NCBI RefSeq assembly: GCF_002019605.1
Contig: NZ_KV917368.1
Span: 341,809-405,808 of the forward strand
DNA from: Alkalihalobacterium alkalinitrilicum
GTDB taxonomy: Bacteria; Bacillota; Bacilli; Bacillales; Bacillaceae_F
DNA length: 64,000 bases
Reading direction: 5' to 3'
A program made the translations under genes and the position numbers. Shown here piece by piece: positions 46,604 to 56,421 of the stretch. The notes beneath the pieces are model-generated. The model worked only from the letters and a program-made list of their open reading frames with translations. It did not search any database and was not told the origin of the DNA. Numbering within the stretch: the stretch's first letter is position 1; every line of letters begins with the position of its first letter.

Positions 46604-48082
46604 ATGGGAAAAGCAACAGGATTTATGGAATATTCACGCCAAAAACCAAAAGAGAAAAATCCAGTCGCGCGATTAAGCGACTGGAAAGAGTATTCTTCAA
46701 TTTTTTCTAATGATATGTTAAGTCAGCAAGGAGCGCGGTGCATGGATTGCGGCACTCCTTTCTGTCACATGGGAATGGAATTACAAGGAGTGACAACAGG
46801 TTGTCCGATCAACAACTTAATTCCTGAGTGGAATGATTTAGTTTACCGCGGAAGATGGAGAGAAGCATTAGAGCGTTTATTGATGACAAACAATTTCCCT
46901 GAATTTACAGGGAGAGTTTGTCCAGCTCCTTGTGAAGGCTCTTGTACAGTCGCGATTTCCGACCCAGCAGTTGCTATAAAAAGCATTGAGCGAACGATTA
47001 TCGATAAAGGGTTTGAAAATGGGTGGATTTCCCCGCGCATTCCAGAAAAACGTACAGGTAAAAAGGTTGCGATTGTTGGTTCAGGTCCAGCTGGTTTAGC
47101 TGCAGCCGACATGTTGAATCAACAAGGACATTCAGTGACAGTCTACGAGCGTGCAGATCGTCCAGGTGGTTTACTCATGTACGGAATTCCGAATATGAAG
47201 CTTGAAAAAGAAGTCGTTGAACGTCGTATTCATTTATTAACTCAAGAAGGTATCGACTTCGTTACAAACACAGAAATCGGAAAAGATATTACTTCTGAAG
47301 AGCTTCGTGAACAGTTCGATTCTGTCATTCTTTGCACAGGAGCACAGAAACAACGTGATCTCGTCATTGAAGGAAGAGAATTAAATGGAATTCACTTTGC
47401 GATGGACTATTTAACGGACGTCACAAAAAGCTTACTAAATTCGAATTTAACAGATGGTAAATTCATCGATACGAAAGATAAAGATGTCATCGTGATCGGT
47501 GGTGGTGACACTGGTGCGGACTGTGTGGCGACTGCTCTTCGTCAAAATTGCCGCAGCGTTGTCCAATTTGGTAAACATCCTAGATTACCAGGAAAACGCA
47601 CTTCCGATAATATGTGGCCTGCATATCCTAATGTATTTACTTTAGAATATGCGTATGAGGAGGCTGCAGCTAAATTCGGTGATGACCCACGTCAATATTC
47701 AATTCAAACGAAGAAAATCGTTGCCGATGTAAGTGGAAACGTAAAAGAGCTGCACACGATCCAAATGGAAAAACGAAAAGATGAAGACGGTAACTGTTTC
47801 TTTCAAGAAATTTCAGGTACAGAAAAAGTATGGCCAGCGCAACACGTATTCATTGCAATTGGATTTGAAGGAACGGAACAACCCTTATTAACACAACTTG
47901 GTATCGAAACGAAAAATAATAAAATTGCTGCTGCTTACGGTGATTATAAAACCAATGTTGATGGTGTCTTTGCTGCAGGCGATGCAAGAAGAGGTCAAAG
48001 TCTTATCGTTTGGGCGATTAACGAAGGTCGCGAAGTTGCAGCTGTAGTCAATCAATATTTAAACACAGCAGTTGCAAAGTAA
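46604..48082 (+). CDS. gltB: Glutamate synthase (NADPH) small subunit
   Basis: A 492-residue FAD enzyme (gltB in Bacillus, gltD in enterics). The N-terminus has two sets of 4Fe-4S cysteines (CMDCGTPFCH, GCPIN, CPAPCEGSC). The FAD motif VAIVGSGPAGLAAADML and the NADPH motif VIVIGGGDTGADCVATAL follow. It passes electrons from NADPH to the large subunit. It lies 16 nt downstream of gltA with AAAGGAGAGGGAG upstream and ends in a strong terminator. Length is normal. Confidence 0.98.
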   Translation: MGKATGFMEYSRQKPKEKNPVARLSDWKEYSSIFSNDMLSQQGARCMDCGTPFCHMGMELQGVTTGCPINNLIPEWNDLVYRGRWREALERLLMTNNFPEFTGRVCPAPCEGSCTVAISDPAVAIKSIERTIIDKGFENGWISPRIPEKRTGKKVAIVGSGPAGLAAADMLNQQGHSVTVYERADRPGGLLMYGIPNMKLEKEVVERRIHLLTQEGIDFVTNTEIGKDITSEELREQFDSVILCTGAQKQRDLVIEGRELNGIHFAMDYLTDVTKSLLNSNLTDGKFIDTKDKDVIVIGGGDTGADCVATALRQNCRSVVQFGKHPRLPGKRTSDNMWPAYPNVFTLEYAYEEAAAKFGDDPRQYSIQTKKIVADVSGNVKELHTIQMEKRKDEDGNCFFQEISGTEKVWPAQHVFIAIGFEGTEQPLLTQLGIETKNNKIAAAYGDYKTNVDGVFAAGDARRGQSLIVWAINEGREVAAVVNQYLNTAVAK

Positions 48083-48106
48083 ATAATGGAGTCAAAACTA
48101 TTTACT

Positions 48107-48155
48107 AAAACCAAAAAACTAGGAATCCTTACGTTTCCTAGTTTTTTGGTTTTTT
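48107..48155 (+). terminator. Terminator of the glutamate synthase operon
   Basis: A 19-bp stem (AAAACCAAAAAACTAGGAA with its complement) and an 8-nt loop run into a T-run. Confidence 0.85.
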
Positions 48156-48184
48156 CGTAGTAAGGTAGTATGATGGTAGTTTAT

Positions 48185-48391
48185 CCCGCAACAACTGGCA
48201 GTAATACCCCCACTTCAAGACTTCGAGGAAGCAAAGAAGGATAAGTGGGGGATAAACTACCAGTAAAGACTAAATGAACACAGACTAAAGGCGCCACGTC
48301 CTGTGGCAACGTCTGTGTGACCCACATCGTGTGGGCCTCAACTAACCATCAGTGGGGGAAGAGGAAAAACCCTCACTGATGGAAGTTTCAC
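48185..48391 (+). repeat. Dispersed structured repeat, copy 4 (bcr1-like, best preserved)
   Basis: 207 bp flanked on both sides by TTTAT (48180-48184 and 48392-48396). Stems: ACTGGCAGT (48194-48202) with ACTACCAGT (48256-48264); CCCCCACTT (48207-48215) with AAGTGGGGG (48243-48251); ACACAGAC (48278-48285) with GTCTGTGT (48311-48318), enclosing CCAC/GTGG; CCCACA (48321-48326) with TGTGGG (48330-48335); CCATCAGTG (48346-48354) with CACTGATGG (48374-48382). The 3' end is GGAAGTTTCAC. It follows the glutamate synthase terminator. Confidence 0.9.
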
Positions 48392-48396
48392 TTTAT

Positions 48397-48634
48397 ATTT
48401 AGAAGATTTTATGGGTGGTTATTAAACTCAGCTGAGATTAATTTGGTCTGATTAGTTATGTAAGCACATCGGCGTTTACGTTTGTAAGGTTGTTAACTAG
48501 GAAATGGTATAATATTGTAATAGGGAAGCTTATTATTTTGAGAAATAGCAAAACGCCCATGTTACCTTTATCCAGCATACATAAGGAACTGTAAACATTA
48601 AGCTATTAAGATGTAAGCGATATAAAATATCAAA
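48397..48634. other. Gene-free stretch between repeat copy 4 and the yjcZ-like gene
   Basis: No open frame of note. A GTATAATATTG sequence near 48506 could be a -10 region on the plus strand, but no -35 box at the right distance was found. Nothing else recognised. Confidence 0.4.
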
Positions 48635-48655
48635 GAGCGTCTGGTCAGGACGCTC
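48635..48655 (-). terminator. Terminator of the yjcZ-like gene
   Basis: GAGCGTC, 7-nt loop, GACGCTC; on the minus strand it is followed by TTTGATATTTT. On the plus strand the stem is followed instead by two unused ribosome-site-like AAGGAGG motifs at 48661 and 48692. Confidence 0.6.
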
Positions 48656-48714
48656 ATCTAAAGGAGGAAATGAAGTTTGCACTACATTTACAAGGAGGTT
48701 GATTGATTAATTAA

Positions 48715-48855
48715 TTAGCATTTAAACGCAGTACCTACAATAATAAGTAGGATGAATAATACAACGATTAACGCGAAGCCACAACCTGGAGAGTAAGCAC
48801 CTGCAACTGGTCCATAACCATAGCCATGGCATCCATATCCACCGTAGTAACCCAT
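48715..48855 (-). CDS. YjcZ-family sporulation peptide
   Basis: A 46-residue protein, MGYYGGYGCHGYGYGPVAGA followed by a Cys-containing turn and one hydrophobic helix (FALIVVLFILLIIVG), ending in Cys. The Gly/Tyr-rich start and single helix are the hallmark of YjcZ-family small proteins of sporulating Bacillaceae, which accumulate in the forespore or spore membrane. AAGGAAGGTGG lies upstream of the ATG. It stands alone on the minus strand with a terminator-like hairpin downstream. Function not known for the family. Confidence 0.85.
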   Translation of the reverse strand: MGYYGGYGCHGYGYGPVAGAYSPGCGFALIVVLFILLIIVGTAFKC

Positions 48856-49062
48856 AATAACACCACCTTCCTTATGCGGTTAATATATATTATGTAAAAG
48901 TTAAGTAGATGAAATAGACTTGTATGGAAAGTTAAAAAAATGGGTGTTTATTAGGGGGCAGTTAGACTGTTTCAAGAAAAATATCTGAGTTACAAAAAAT
49001 TGAAGTTACTCAAAATGTTTATATAGGTAGTTTTGATTCATATTATTTTCTAAAGTTGGTGG

Positions 49063-49563
49063 ATGATGAAGAATATTATATTTTTATTAATTGTAACAAT
49101 TATGGCAGGATTTTTATTCTGGTTTTGTAATATGATGACTCCTCAGCCAGGTCAATCTTCTGGCAATGGGAATCTAGCTATTTTAGCAATCCCGATCTTA
49201 TGTATATTATCCTTCTTCATAGTTTTTTTATTGATTCGAATTTTCCAAACTCTTTCTATGAAATTCATTCTGTTTCCAATGAGTATGGTAACCATTGTAA
49301 TTTATTGGATTGCTGCACTATTTTACCAAAGAGGTTCATACATAAACTATCGAAATATATTAGTAGAAGAAAACTTAAAGGATCGTGGGTTCGTTGATTG
49401 GGAATATATTGATACAATTACAACCTTCATGTCAATTCACATTAATAACCAATTCTTTAATTTCAACACTTATTTTGTGTTTCTTTCATTTTGTATTTTT
49501 GTTACATTGACAATTGTACTAATCAAACGATTGACCGGATCTGGTGCTCAAAAGATTTTGTAA
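49063..49563 (+). CDS. Four-helix membrane protein of unknown function
   Basis: A 166-residue protein with four hydrophobic segments (about residues 4-22, 38-61, 70-88 and 136-155). The loop between the third and fourth is polar (YQRGSYINYRNILVEENLKD). No signature recognised. The frame offers ATG at 49063 and 49066, with only a weak GTGG upstream. It precedes another small membrane-protein gene by 146 nt and could form a loose pair with it. Confidence 0.6.
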   Translation: MMKNIIFLLIVTIMAGFLFWFCNMMTPQPGQSSGNGNLAILAIPILCILSFFIVFLLIRIFQTLSMKFILFPMSMVTIVIYWIAALFYQRGSYINYRNILVEENLKDRGFVDWEYIDTITTFMSIHINNQFFNFNTYFVFLSFCIFVTLTIVLIKRLTGSGAQKIL

Positions 49564-49709
49564 AACTACACTGCAAAATAGTTAGGGAAGTATGTTAAGG
49601 TTAAAGGTATGAATTGGTTGTAAATTGATACTAGAAAAATGTACTTTACTTACATGAATGAGGAGAACTTGTATCAACGACATATAGAAATTGGAGAAAG
49701 AGGGTTAGT

Positions 49710-49928
49710 ATGGAAGAGAGAAAATTTCTAAGAATTATCAACATCATTCCTATCGTAATGACTTGGCTTATGTTCATAGGTTTTTTAATCTTTATTATTT
49801 GGAATGCGGATGCCTTAAGAGAAGTAAATATGCTTTCCATTTGGGTAGTCGGTCTTATCGGTGTATTTTTTGTCGCGTTATTTGGAAGTTACAAAATATG
49901 GCAATGGATACGGGTAGGGAAGTTGTGA
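49710..49928 (+). CDS. Small two-helix membrane protein of unknown function
   Basis: A 72-residue protein with two hydrophobic segments (about residues 10-30 and 41-62) and basic ends (MEERKFLR; WIRVGK). AGAAAGAGGG precedes the ATG. Not recognised. A strong terminator follows at 49968, shared in position with the convergent gdhA gene. Confidence 0.55.
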   Translation: MEERKFLRIINIIPIVMTWLMFIGFLIFIIWNADALREVNMLSIWVVGLIGVFFVALFGSYKIWQWIRVGKL

Positions 49929-49967
49929 ACGAGCCCCCATTGTTACAAATCATTGATTGAAAATAAA

Positions 49968-50010
49968 CAAAACGAGCTAGAAGGAAGGATTCCTTTTAGC
50001 TCGTTTTTCG
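49968..50010. terminator. Terminator between small membrane gene and gdhA
   Basis: AAAACGAGCTA pairs with TAGCTCGTTTT, with an inner AAGG/CCTT stem, and T follows on the plus side; A-runs on the left let it also work for the minus strand. Confidence 0.8.
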
Positions 50011-50048
50011 TTGAAAATCTTATTTCTTATATTAATGTAAAGACTATG

Positions 50049-51437
<1,389 letters not shown>

Positions 51438-51557
51438 TTACCCCCAGGTTTCTATATAATTTGTCTATAAAAATTAAAAAGTTGGTATATTTTTAATTTT
51501 TTATTTCTTGGGCTTTTTTCTGTAATCTATTTTATAATTAAACAAACAATCTAAACA

Positions 51558-51574
51558 ATATCAAAAATCGATAT
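51558..51574. promoter_or_regulatory. Dyad in the gdhA-LysR divergent region
   Basis: ATATC, seven bases, GATAT. The 17-bp size equals that of the palindrome before gltA (41941-41957). It lies 43 nt before the LysR start and is a candidate operator for that regulator. Confidence 0.4.
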
Positions 51575-51616
51575 AGTTCATGCTTTTTTGAGATGAATAA
51601 AAACGAGGGATGTATA

Positions 51617-52522
51617 GTGGAAATCAGACAAATCAAATACTTTATGGAAGTCGCAAAGCGGGAACACGTAACAGAAGCAGCCGAGGTATTACATGTAGCG
51701 CAGTCTGCAGTTAGTCGACAAATTTTTAATTTAGAAAATGAATTAGGTGTCGATTTGTTTATAAGAGAAGGACGAAGAGTGAAACTGACACCCATCGGGA
51801 ATATGTTTTTAGAACGAATGAAGCATGCGATGAATGTTATTGATGACGCAACACGAGAAGTAGCTGAGTATTTAGATCCCGAGAAAGGGACGATACGTAT
51901 TGCGTTTCCGATTAGTCTTGCTGCTTATACATTACCAACGGCAATTTATGCTTTTCGAAAACAATTCCCTGATGCGAAATTTCAATTAAAACAAGCGCTT
52001 TATCGTGACTTAATTGACGGAGTTGTTAAAGGAAATTATAATATGGCACTTATTGGTCCTGTTCCAATGCAGGAGAAAAAAGTCAATAGCAAAATATTAT
52101 TCACGGAAAATGTTGTGGCGCTTTTGCCAATGCATCATCCACTTGCGGATAGACGTTCTTTAAAGCTAATTGAATTAAAAGACGACCCGTTTGTATTACT
52201 TCCAGAAGGGTTTGTATTTCGAGACATTGTAGTAAATGCTTGTTCTGCATTAGGGTTTCAGCCGAATGTTGCTTTTGAAGGTGATGATATAGATGCATTA
52301 AAAGGCCTAGTTTCAGCAGGACTAGGGGTAACACTTATGCCAGAAGTTACATTAGTGGACAGCGTTCCTAGGTCCACGGTAAAAATACCATTAACTGAAC
52401 CAAATGTAACAAGAACGGTCGGTGTTATTACACCAAAAGAACGTGTATTACTTCCTACAGAGCAGTTATTTTATGAATTTTTACAAGAATTCTTCAATAG
52501 GTTAACCTACTTTAGAGATTAA
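51617..52522 (+). CDS. GltC-like LysR-family regulator divergent from gdhA
   Basis: A 301-residue LysR-type regulator, a paralogue of the GltC at 40987 (EIRQIKYFMEVAKREHVTEA; EVAEYLDPEKGTIRIAFPIS; GDDIDALKGLVSAGLGVTLM). The winged helix covers residues 1-60. I chose the GTG at 51617, giving the standard N-terminus MEIRQIKYFM, with GAGGGA upstream. Divergence from gdhA with about 185 nt between suggests control of glutamate dehydrogenase. GltR of Bacillus is another possible name; I cannot separate these by eye, so no symbol is given. Confidence 0.88.
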   Translation: MEIRQIKYFMEVAKREHVTEAAEVLHVAQSAVSRQIFNLENELGVDLFIREGRRVKLTPIGNMFLERMKHAMNVIDDATREVAEYLDPEKGTIRIAFPISLAAYTLPTAIYAFRKQFPDAKFQLKQALYRDLIDGVVKGNYNMALIGPVPMQEKKVNSKILFTENVVALLPMHHPLADRRSLKLIELKDDPFVLLPEGFVFRDIVVNACSALGFQPNVAFEGDDIDALKGLVSAGLGVTLMPEVTLVDSVPRSTVKIPLTEPNVTRTVGVITPKERVLLPTEQLFYEFLQEFFNRLTYFRD

Positions 52523-52656
52523 ATTATTAAATAGATGTGATATGTGTTTCTTAAAAAAGGAAACTGAGTAGGAATAACGAAAATAGTTATGTATATTTTG
52601 AAAACTAGTGAGTGGAACATTTTTTGTTATTTCATTTGAAAGTGGAGGTAGAATTC

Positions 52657-53136
52657 TTGATACATCAAATTATGGAAGAATTAAAGGGACTTTCAACAGA
52701 TCAATTAGAAGAAGTACAACGTGTAATCCAAGGTTACAAATCATCAATGATTAAAAAGGAAGCTGGTTGGAATCTTCATTATTTTGGAAGATTTATAGGA
52801 GTGGATGAGGACGAACATGGAAGAGATATCATGCGACTAGGAAAGTATAATGAAAACACTTTCGGTGTTGCCCAAGGTGGTGCTCTTTACACCTTCGCTG
52901 ACATTTGTCTCGGTAAAGCTATTATTAATAGATTAAACGAAGGAGAGAAGATTTTTACTCTCGAAATGAAAATGAATTATATAAAAAATGGTTTAGGGGA
53001 AAAACTATACGCCAAACCTAATTTTTTGCATTGGGGAAACACAACCGTTGTAGCTCAATGCAATATAGAGGACGAAAACGAAACTCTCATCGCACACGCA
53101 CTAGGAACATTTTACATTGTAAAACCAAGAAAATAG
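52657..53136 (+). CDS. PaaI-type hotdog thioesterase
   Basis: A 159-residue hotdog-fold protein. The segment NTFGVAQGGALYTFADICLG matches the PaaI family helix, where the Asn/Gly and Asp positions bind the thioester. EMKMNYIKNGLGEKLYAKPN gives the central strands, and ETLIAHALGTFYI the last one. I chose the TTG at 52657 because GGAGGT is 8 nt upstream. The family hydrolyses acyl- or aryl-CoA thioesters. Substrate unknown; it lies between the LysR gene and a YycC-like gene on the same strand without tight coupling. Confidence 0.8.
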   Translation: MIHQIMEELKGLSTDQLEEVQRVIQGYKSSMIKKEAGWNLHYFGRFIGVDEDEHGRDIMRLGKYNENTFGVAQGGALYTFADICLGKAIINRLNEGEKIFTLEMKMNYIKNGLGEKLYAKPNFLHWGNTTVVAQCNIEDENETLIAHALGTFYIVKPRK

Positions 53137-53223
53137 CTTACTTTAGATTACAGTGTTTAATGATATACTATAAATATAGAAAGAGAGTCATTTACTCTTA
53201 AGAAATTAACTGGAGGTTTTCCC

Positions 53224-53382
53224 ATGAGACCATTACAGATTTCACCAGAAACAGCACAAAAGCTAGCTAAAACCTTAAATGTTCCTTTAGAACAAATTAT
53301 GCATATGCCTCAACATATCTTAGTTGCCAAATTAGCCGAAGCTGAAGCTAAGGAAAAGAAAGAGAAGGAAACAAACGAATAA
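53224..53382 (+). CDS. YycC-like small protein
   Basis: A 52-residue protein starting MRPLQISPETAQKLAKTLNV and continuing EQIMHMPQHIL, then a Lys/Glu-rich tail. This matches my recollection of the Bacillus YycC family of short conserved proteins with unknown function. TGGAGG precedes the ATG. It is a single-gene unit with its own terminator at 53391. Confidence 0.8.
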   Translation: MRPLQISPETAQKLAKTLNVPLEQIMHMPQHILVAKLAEAEAKEKKEKETNE

Positions 53383-53390
53383 GTATATGA

Positions 53391-53431
53391 AACACTCGAG
53401 TACCTTAATAAGGTGCTGGGGTGTTTTTTTT
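53391..53431 (+). terminator. Terminator of the YycC-like gene
   Basis: AACAC...GTGTT closes a structure with an inner ACCTT/AAGGT stem, then eight T. Confidence 0.75.
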
Positions 53432-53549
53432 GTAGAGGTGGATAATGAATAAAAAAATGGGAAAAAACATTGACAGTTCTAAATATTTATAATATTCTAA
53501 TACTTGAAAAGTGATTCATATTTCATTTCACAAAAAGGTTGTGCTACAG

Positions 53550-54215
53550 TTGTCAGATATAATTTCTCATAGATCAAAACCTAAGACAGAGCGAGGTAGA
53601 ATAACAAAACTTAAACTAATTGAAGCCGCAGAAGGAGTTTTTGGGGAGCTTGGCTTTTTTCAAGCTGGTATAACTGATATTACAAGGGAAGCTGGAGTAG
53701 CTTTAGGTACGTTTTACACCTATTTTCAATCTAAAGAAGAAATTTTTAAAGATTTAGTAACGTTTAGGTTGCATGAACTAAAAAAGGAAATCGCTTTAGA
53801 AACACATGGTATTACAGATCGTCTTGACTTAGAAAGGAAAGGCCTAAAAGTATTTTTTAAATTTATACAAAAACACCCATTTCATTATCGGTTGATGCGT
53901 CAATCAGAATTTGTCGATGAGAAATTTCATCGGAAAATATATGAATCATTTGCAGCTGGCTATATTCGGAGTCTTTCAAAATCAATGGCAAACAAGCAGA
54001 TCCGAAAAATCGACCCAGAAATACTAGTTTATTGTTTTATGGGTATCTCAGATTATATAGGTATGAGATGGGTATTGTGGGAAAAAACAGAAGTCGATGA
54101 CAGGATCATAGATGAACTAATGACGTTTATTTCACATGGCATTGCTAATAGTCAGATTCCTGATTTAAACAAATACATTCCCGATAACAGTGATCTCTCA
54201 ATAGAATATACATAA
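53550..54215 (+). CDS. TetR-family transcriptional regulator
   Basis: About 221 residues. The helix-turn-helix lies at about residues 20-65: LIEAAEGVFGELGFFQAGIT, DITREAGVALGTFYTYFQSK, the classic TetR pattern. The C-terminal ligand domain is all helical. The TTG at 53550 is the best start (AAAAAGG 11 nt upstream); earlier in-frame starts lack a site. TTGACA at 53470 with TATTCT 17 nt on could be its promoter. It precedes the TRAP/acyl-CoA gene cluster in the same direction and is the obvious candidate regulator, probably responding to an acyl-CoA. Inference from context. Confidence 0.85.
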   Translation: MSDIISHRSKPKTERGRITKLKLIEAAEGVFGELGFFQAGITDITREAGVALGTFYTYFQSKEEIFKDLVTFRLHELKKEIALETHGITDRLDLERKGLKVFFKFIQKHPFHYRLMRQSEFVDEKFHRKIYESFAAGYIRSLSKSMANKQIRKIDPEILVYCFMGISDYIGMRWVLWEKTEVDDRIIDELMTFISHGIANSQIPDLNKYIPDNSDLSIEYT

Positions 54216-54611
54216 AAGAATTTTTTATCAATTGTTCATGATTTTGAGAGATATATCAATTGTTTAGAGATTATTCAGTTAGAGGATGGGACAAAAAGAA
54301 TAAAGATATCATTATTTTGAAATCGTTTACTCGACAATCCTCAGACTTTGAAGAAGACTCATATTTTGTAGGGATGTCTCAAATATTCAACTTAAAACTC
54401 ATATTAGAAAAAATTAAATTTTTACAAATTTATTGGTAATAATGGGGTTGTATTCATTAATAAGAACACAATTACGAAACTTTTTATCAAGCAATAGTGC
54501 TCTCTATTTTTTTAGAAATTATTTTCAGAAATTTTCGTAAATAAACTTAGTGTTTAATTAATGAGTCAACATCCATTTTTATATTATTAAAAAAATGTAG
54601 GGGGAATGGTT
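54216..54611. other. Gene-free stretch before the TRAP operon
   Basis: AT-rich with no usable frame. It contains GAGGATGGGACAAAAAGAAT near 54280 and GGGATGTCTCAAAT near 54371, which look like insertion-sequence end fragments, but no paired ends could be matched. The TRAP operon promoter and any TetR operator should lie here; I could not place them. Confidence 0.4.
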
Positions 54612-55706
54612 ATGCTATCGAAAAAACAAACAAGTATTTGGTTGACTTTGCTTCTAGCGATGATGTTAGTGATTACTGCATGTGGTTCAGGAGAGGAAGC
54701 GTCTAAGGAAAACGATTCTAGCGGAAATAATGATGAAGGTAATACTGAAGAAATAGCAAATGATGAGGTCATCACGCTCAAGTTTGCAACTTCAGCACCA
54801 GCCGATCATGCATTTTCACTGATGACTTATGTACCTTTTATTGAAAGAGTTGAAGAGTTAACTGAAGGAAGAGTAAAAATCGATTGGTATCCAGGCGGAC
54901 AACTCGGTGCTGGAAGTGATTATTTATATTTAACTCGAGATGGTGTAGCTGATCTTGCGTATGTTGCTCCTGTTAATACGCCAAGTGAATTTCCGATTAG
55001 TTCAAATATTGGTCTATCTGGTTTGTTCAATCCTGATGATATTTTAAATGCATCATTAGCCCTTTTGGCAACACAGCAACAAAGTCCGATTCTCGATGAG
55101 TATGTACATCATGGAGTACGACCAGTTCTTTCGATGTGGGCTCCGCCAGCAGATGTGTGGGTAAGAGATGACGTACCATTAAGAACCCCACAAGATTTTC
55201 AAGGTTTAAGACTTGCTTCAACACATATTACGTCAAAGATTTTACAGGAACTTGGTGCGACACCAGTTAATCTAAATGCAGCTGATCAATATAGTGCTCT
55301 TGATACTGGGGTTGTAGATGGGACTATCCTTTATGCATCTACAGTAAGAGGGTTTGGTTTGTGGGAACAGATGAAATCTGGATCTAGAGGGCTTGGCATG
55401 ACTCCGAACGTTTTAAACTTAATAATCAATGAAAAAGTATACCAAGATCTTCCTTCAGATATTCAAGAGGCAATATTACAAGCGGGTAAAGAAATCTCAG
55501 CCAGTGGTGCTCAAGGACAGTATGATGATGATAGTGATGCATTTAATCAGTTTGTTGAAGAAGGGATAAATATTCAGGAGTTAACTGATGCTGAACTTCA
55601 ACAATGGCAAGAATTTTATGATGAGTTCAATGCAAACTACATTGAAAATGACGATGCTGCTAAAGCAATTGAACTATTCCAACAAGAACTAGAAGCTCTT
55701 CAATAA
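54612..55706 (+). CDS. TRAP transporter solute-binding lipoprotein (DctP family)
   Basis: A 364-residue extracytoplasmic binding protein. Signal peptide with lipobox ITAC (Cys about residue 24), then a Ser/Glu/Asn linker, then a DctP domain: ITLKFATSAPADHAFSLMTY, WYPGGQLGAGSDYLYL, a central RLASTHITSKILQELGATPV, and VVDGTILYASTVRGFG. The Arg in the GLRLAS segment is the usual carboxylate-binding residue of this family, so the ligand is an organic acid. I chose the ATG at 54612, with AGGGGG 7 nt upstream. It is followed by a 117-bp MITE and then DctQ and DctM. Confidence 0.92.
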   Translation: MLSKKQTSIWLTLLLAMMLVITACGSGEEASKENDSSGNNDEGNTEEIANDEVITLKFATSAPADHAFSLMTYVPFIERVEELTEGRVKIDWYPGGQLGAGSDYLYLTRDGVADLAYVAPVNTPSEFPISSNIGLSGLFNPDDILNASLALLATQQQSPILDEYVHHGVRPVLSMWAPPADVWVRDDVPLRTPQDFQGLRLASTHITSKILQELGATPVNLNAADQYSALDTGVVDGTILYASTVRGFGLWEQMKSGSRGLGMTPNVLNLIINEKVYQDLPSDIQEAILQAGKEISASGAQGQYDDDSDAFNQFVEEGINIQELTDAELQQWQEFYDEFNANYIENDDAAKAIELFQQELEALQ

Positions 55707-55722
55707 AACCAAGTTTGTATTA

Positions 55723-55839
55723 GAGGGGGCTATTTCAAAAGTAAACTCGGGCATCTCTGACATGGTAAATAGTTGCATAGATTCACTGCACTATAAGTTA
55801 TGAATTTTGAGAAGCTAGACACTTTTGAGATAGCCTCTC
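55723..55839. mobile_element. MITE with TATTA target duplication in the TRAP operon
   Basis: 117 bp. The left end GAGGGGGCTATTTCAAAAGT (55723-55742) and the right end ACTTTTGAGATAGCCTCTC (55821-55839) are near-perfect inverted repeats. It is flanked on both sides by TATTA (55718-55722 and 55840-55844), a 5-bp target duplication. No coding frame inside. The ends resemble those of transposon families with CTATCTCAAAAGT-type termini, but I cannot assign the family. Confidence 0.85.
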
Positions 55840-55881
55840 TATTAATAGTAATAGTCAATATATAGACATGGGAGGGTGAGC

Positions 55882-56388
55882 ATGGATCGGTTTATTAAGT
55901 ATCATAATAAATTTGATGATTTTCTTGTAATGATAGCTGCTGGTAGTATATTTCTAATGATGCTCTTAATATTTTCAGACGTTCTTCTGAGAAATCTTTT
56001 TAATAGTCCGATTATTGGGACAGTAGAGATAACTGGGGAGTATTTGATGGCAATTATCGTTTACTTTTCTATAAGTTACACTCTTAAAGAAAGAGGGCAT
56101 GTAAGTGTAGATTTATTAAAGGATAAAGTCTCCTTAGGATGGAGTAAGTTTTTTGGAATAGTTACGAATCTATTAGCCATAATTGCATTTGTTGCATTAG
56201 GCATTGCTAATTTCGGAATGGGGATGGATTATTTCTCCAATGGGATTACTTCAAGAGGTCTACTGGACTATCCACTTTGGCCAGCTTTAATGATCATTTC
56301 ACTAGGCTTGTTATCATTTTGTGTTAGGTTATTAATTGATTCTATTAATATATTGAGGAATAAGAATGATCAATATACTCAGGAATAA
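55882..56388 (+). CDS. TRAP transporter small permease (DctQ family)
   Basis: A 168-residue membrane protein with four hydrophobic segments, normal for DctQ. Typical stretches are LIFSDVLLRNLFNSPIIGTV, EYLMAIIVYFSISYTLKERG and HVSVDLL near the middle. It forms the membrane complex with DctM and is needed for secondary import of the DctP-bound acid with sodium. The ATG at 55882 has GGAGG 6 nt upstream; a GTG at 55876 lies too close. The MITE and TATTA repeat sit just upstream. Confidence 0.92.
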   Translation: MDRFIKYHNKFDDFLVMIAAGSIFLMMLLIFSDVLLRNLFNSPIIGTVEITGEYLMAIIVYFSISYTLKERGHVSVDLLKDKVSLGWSKFFGIVTNLLAIIAFVALGIANFGMGMDYFSNGITSRGLLDYPLWPALMIISLGLLSFCVRLLIDSINILRNKNDQYTQE

Positions 56389-56421
56389 TGGACCAAGACA
56401 AGAGAAAAGGAGGTATGATAC

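Noticed and set aside
54280-54385. Second MITE before dctP
   Set aside because: The fragments resembling insertion-sequence ends could not be paired as inverted repeats, and no target duplication was found.
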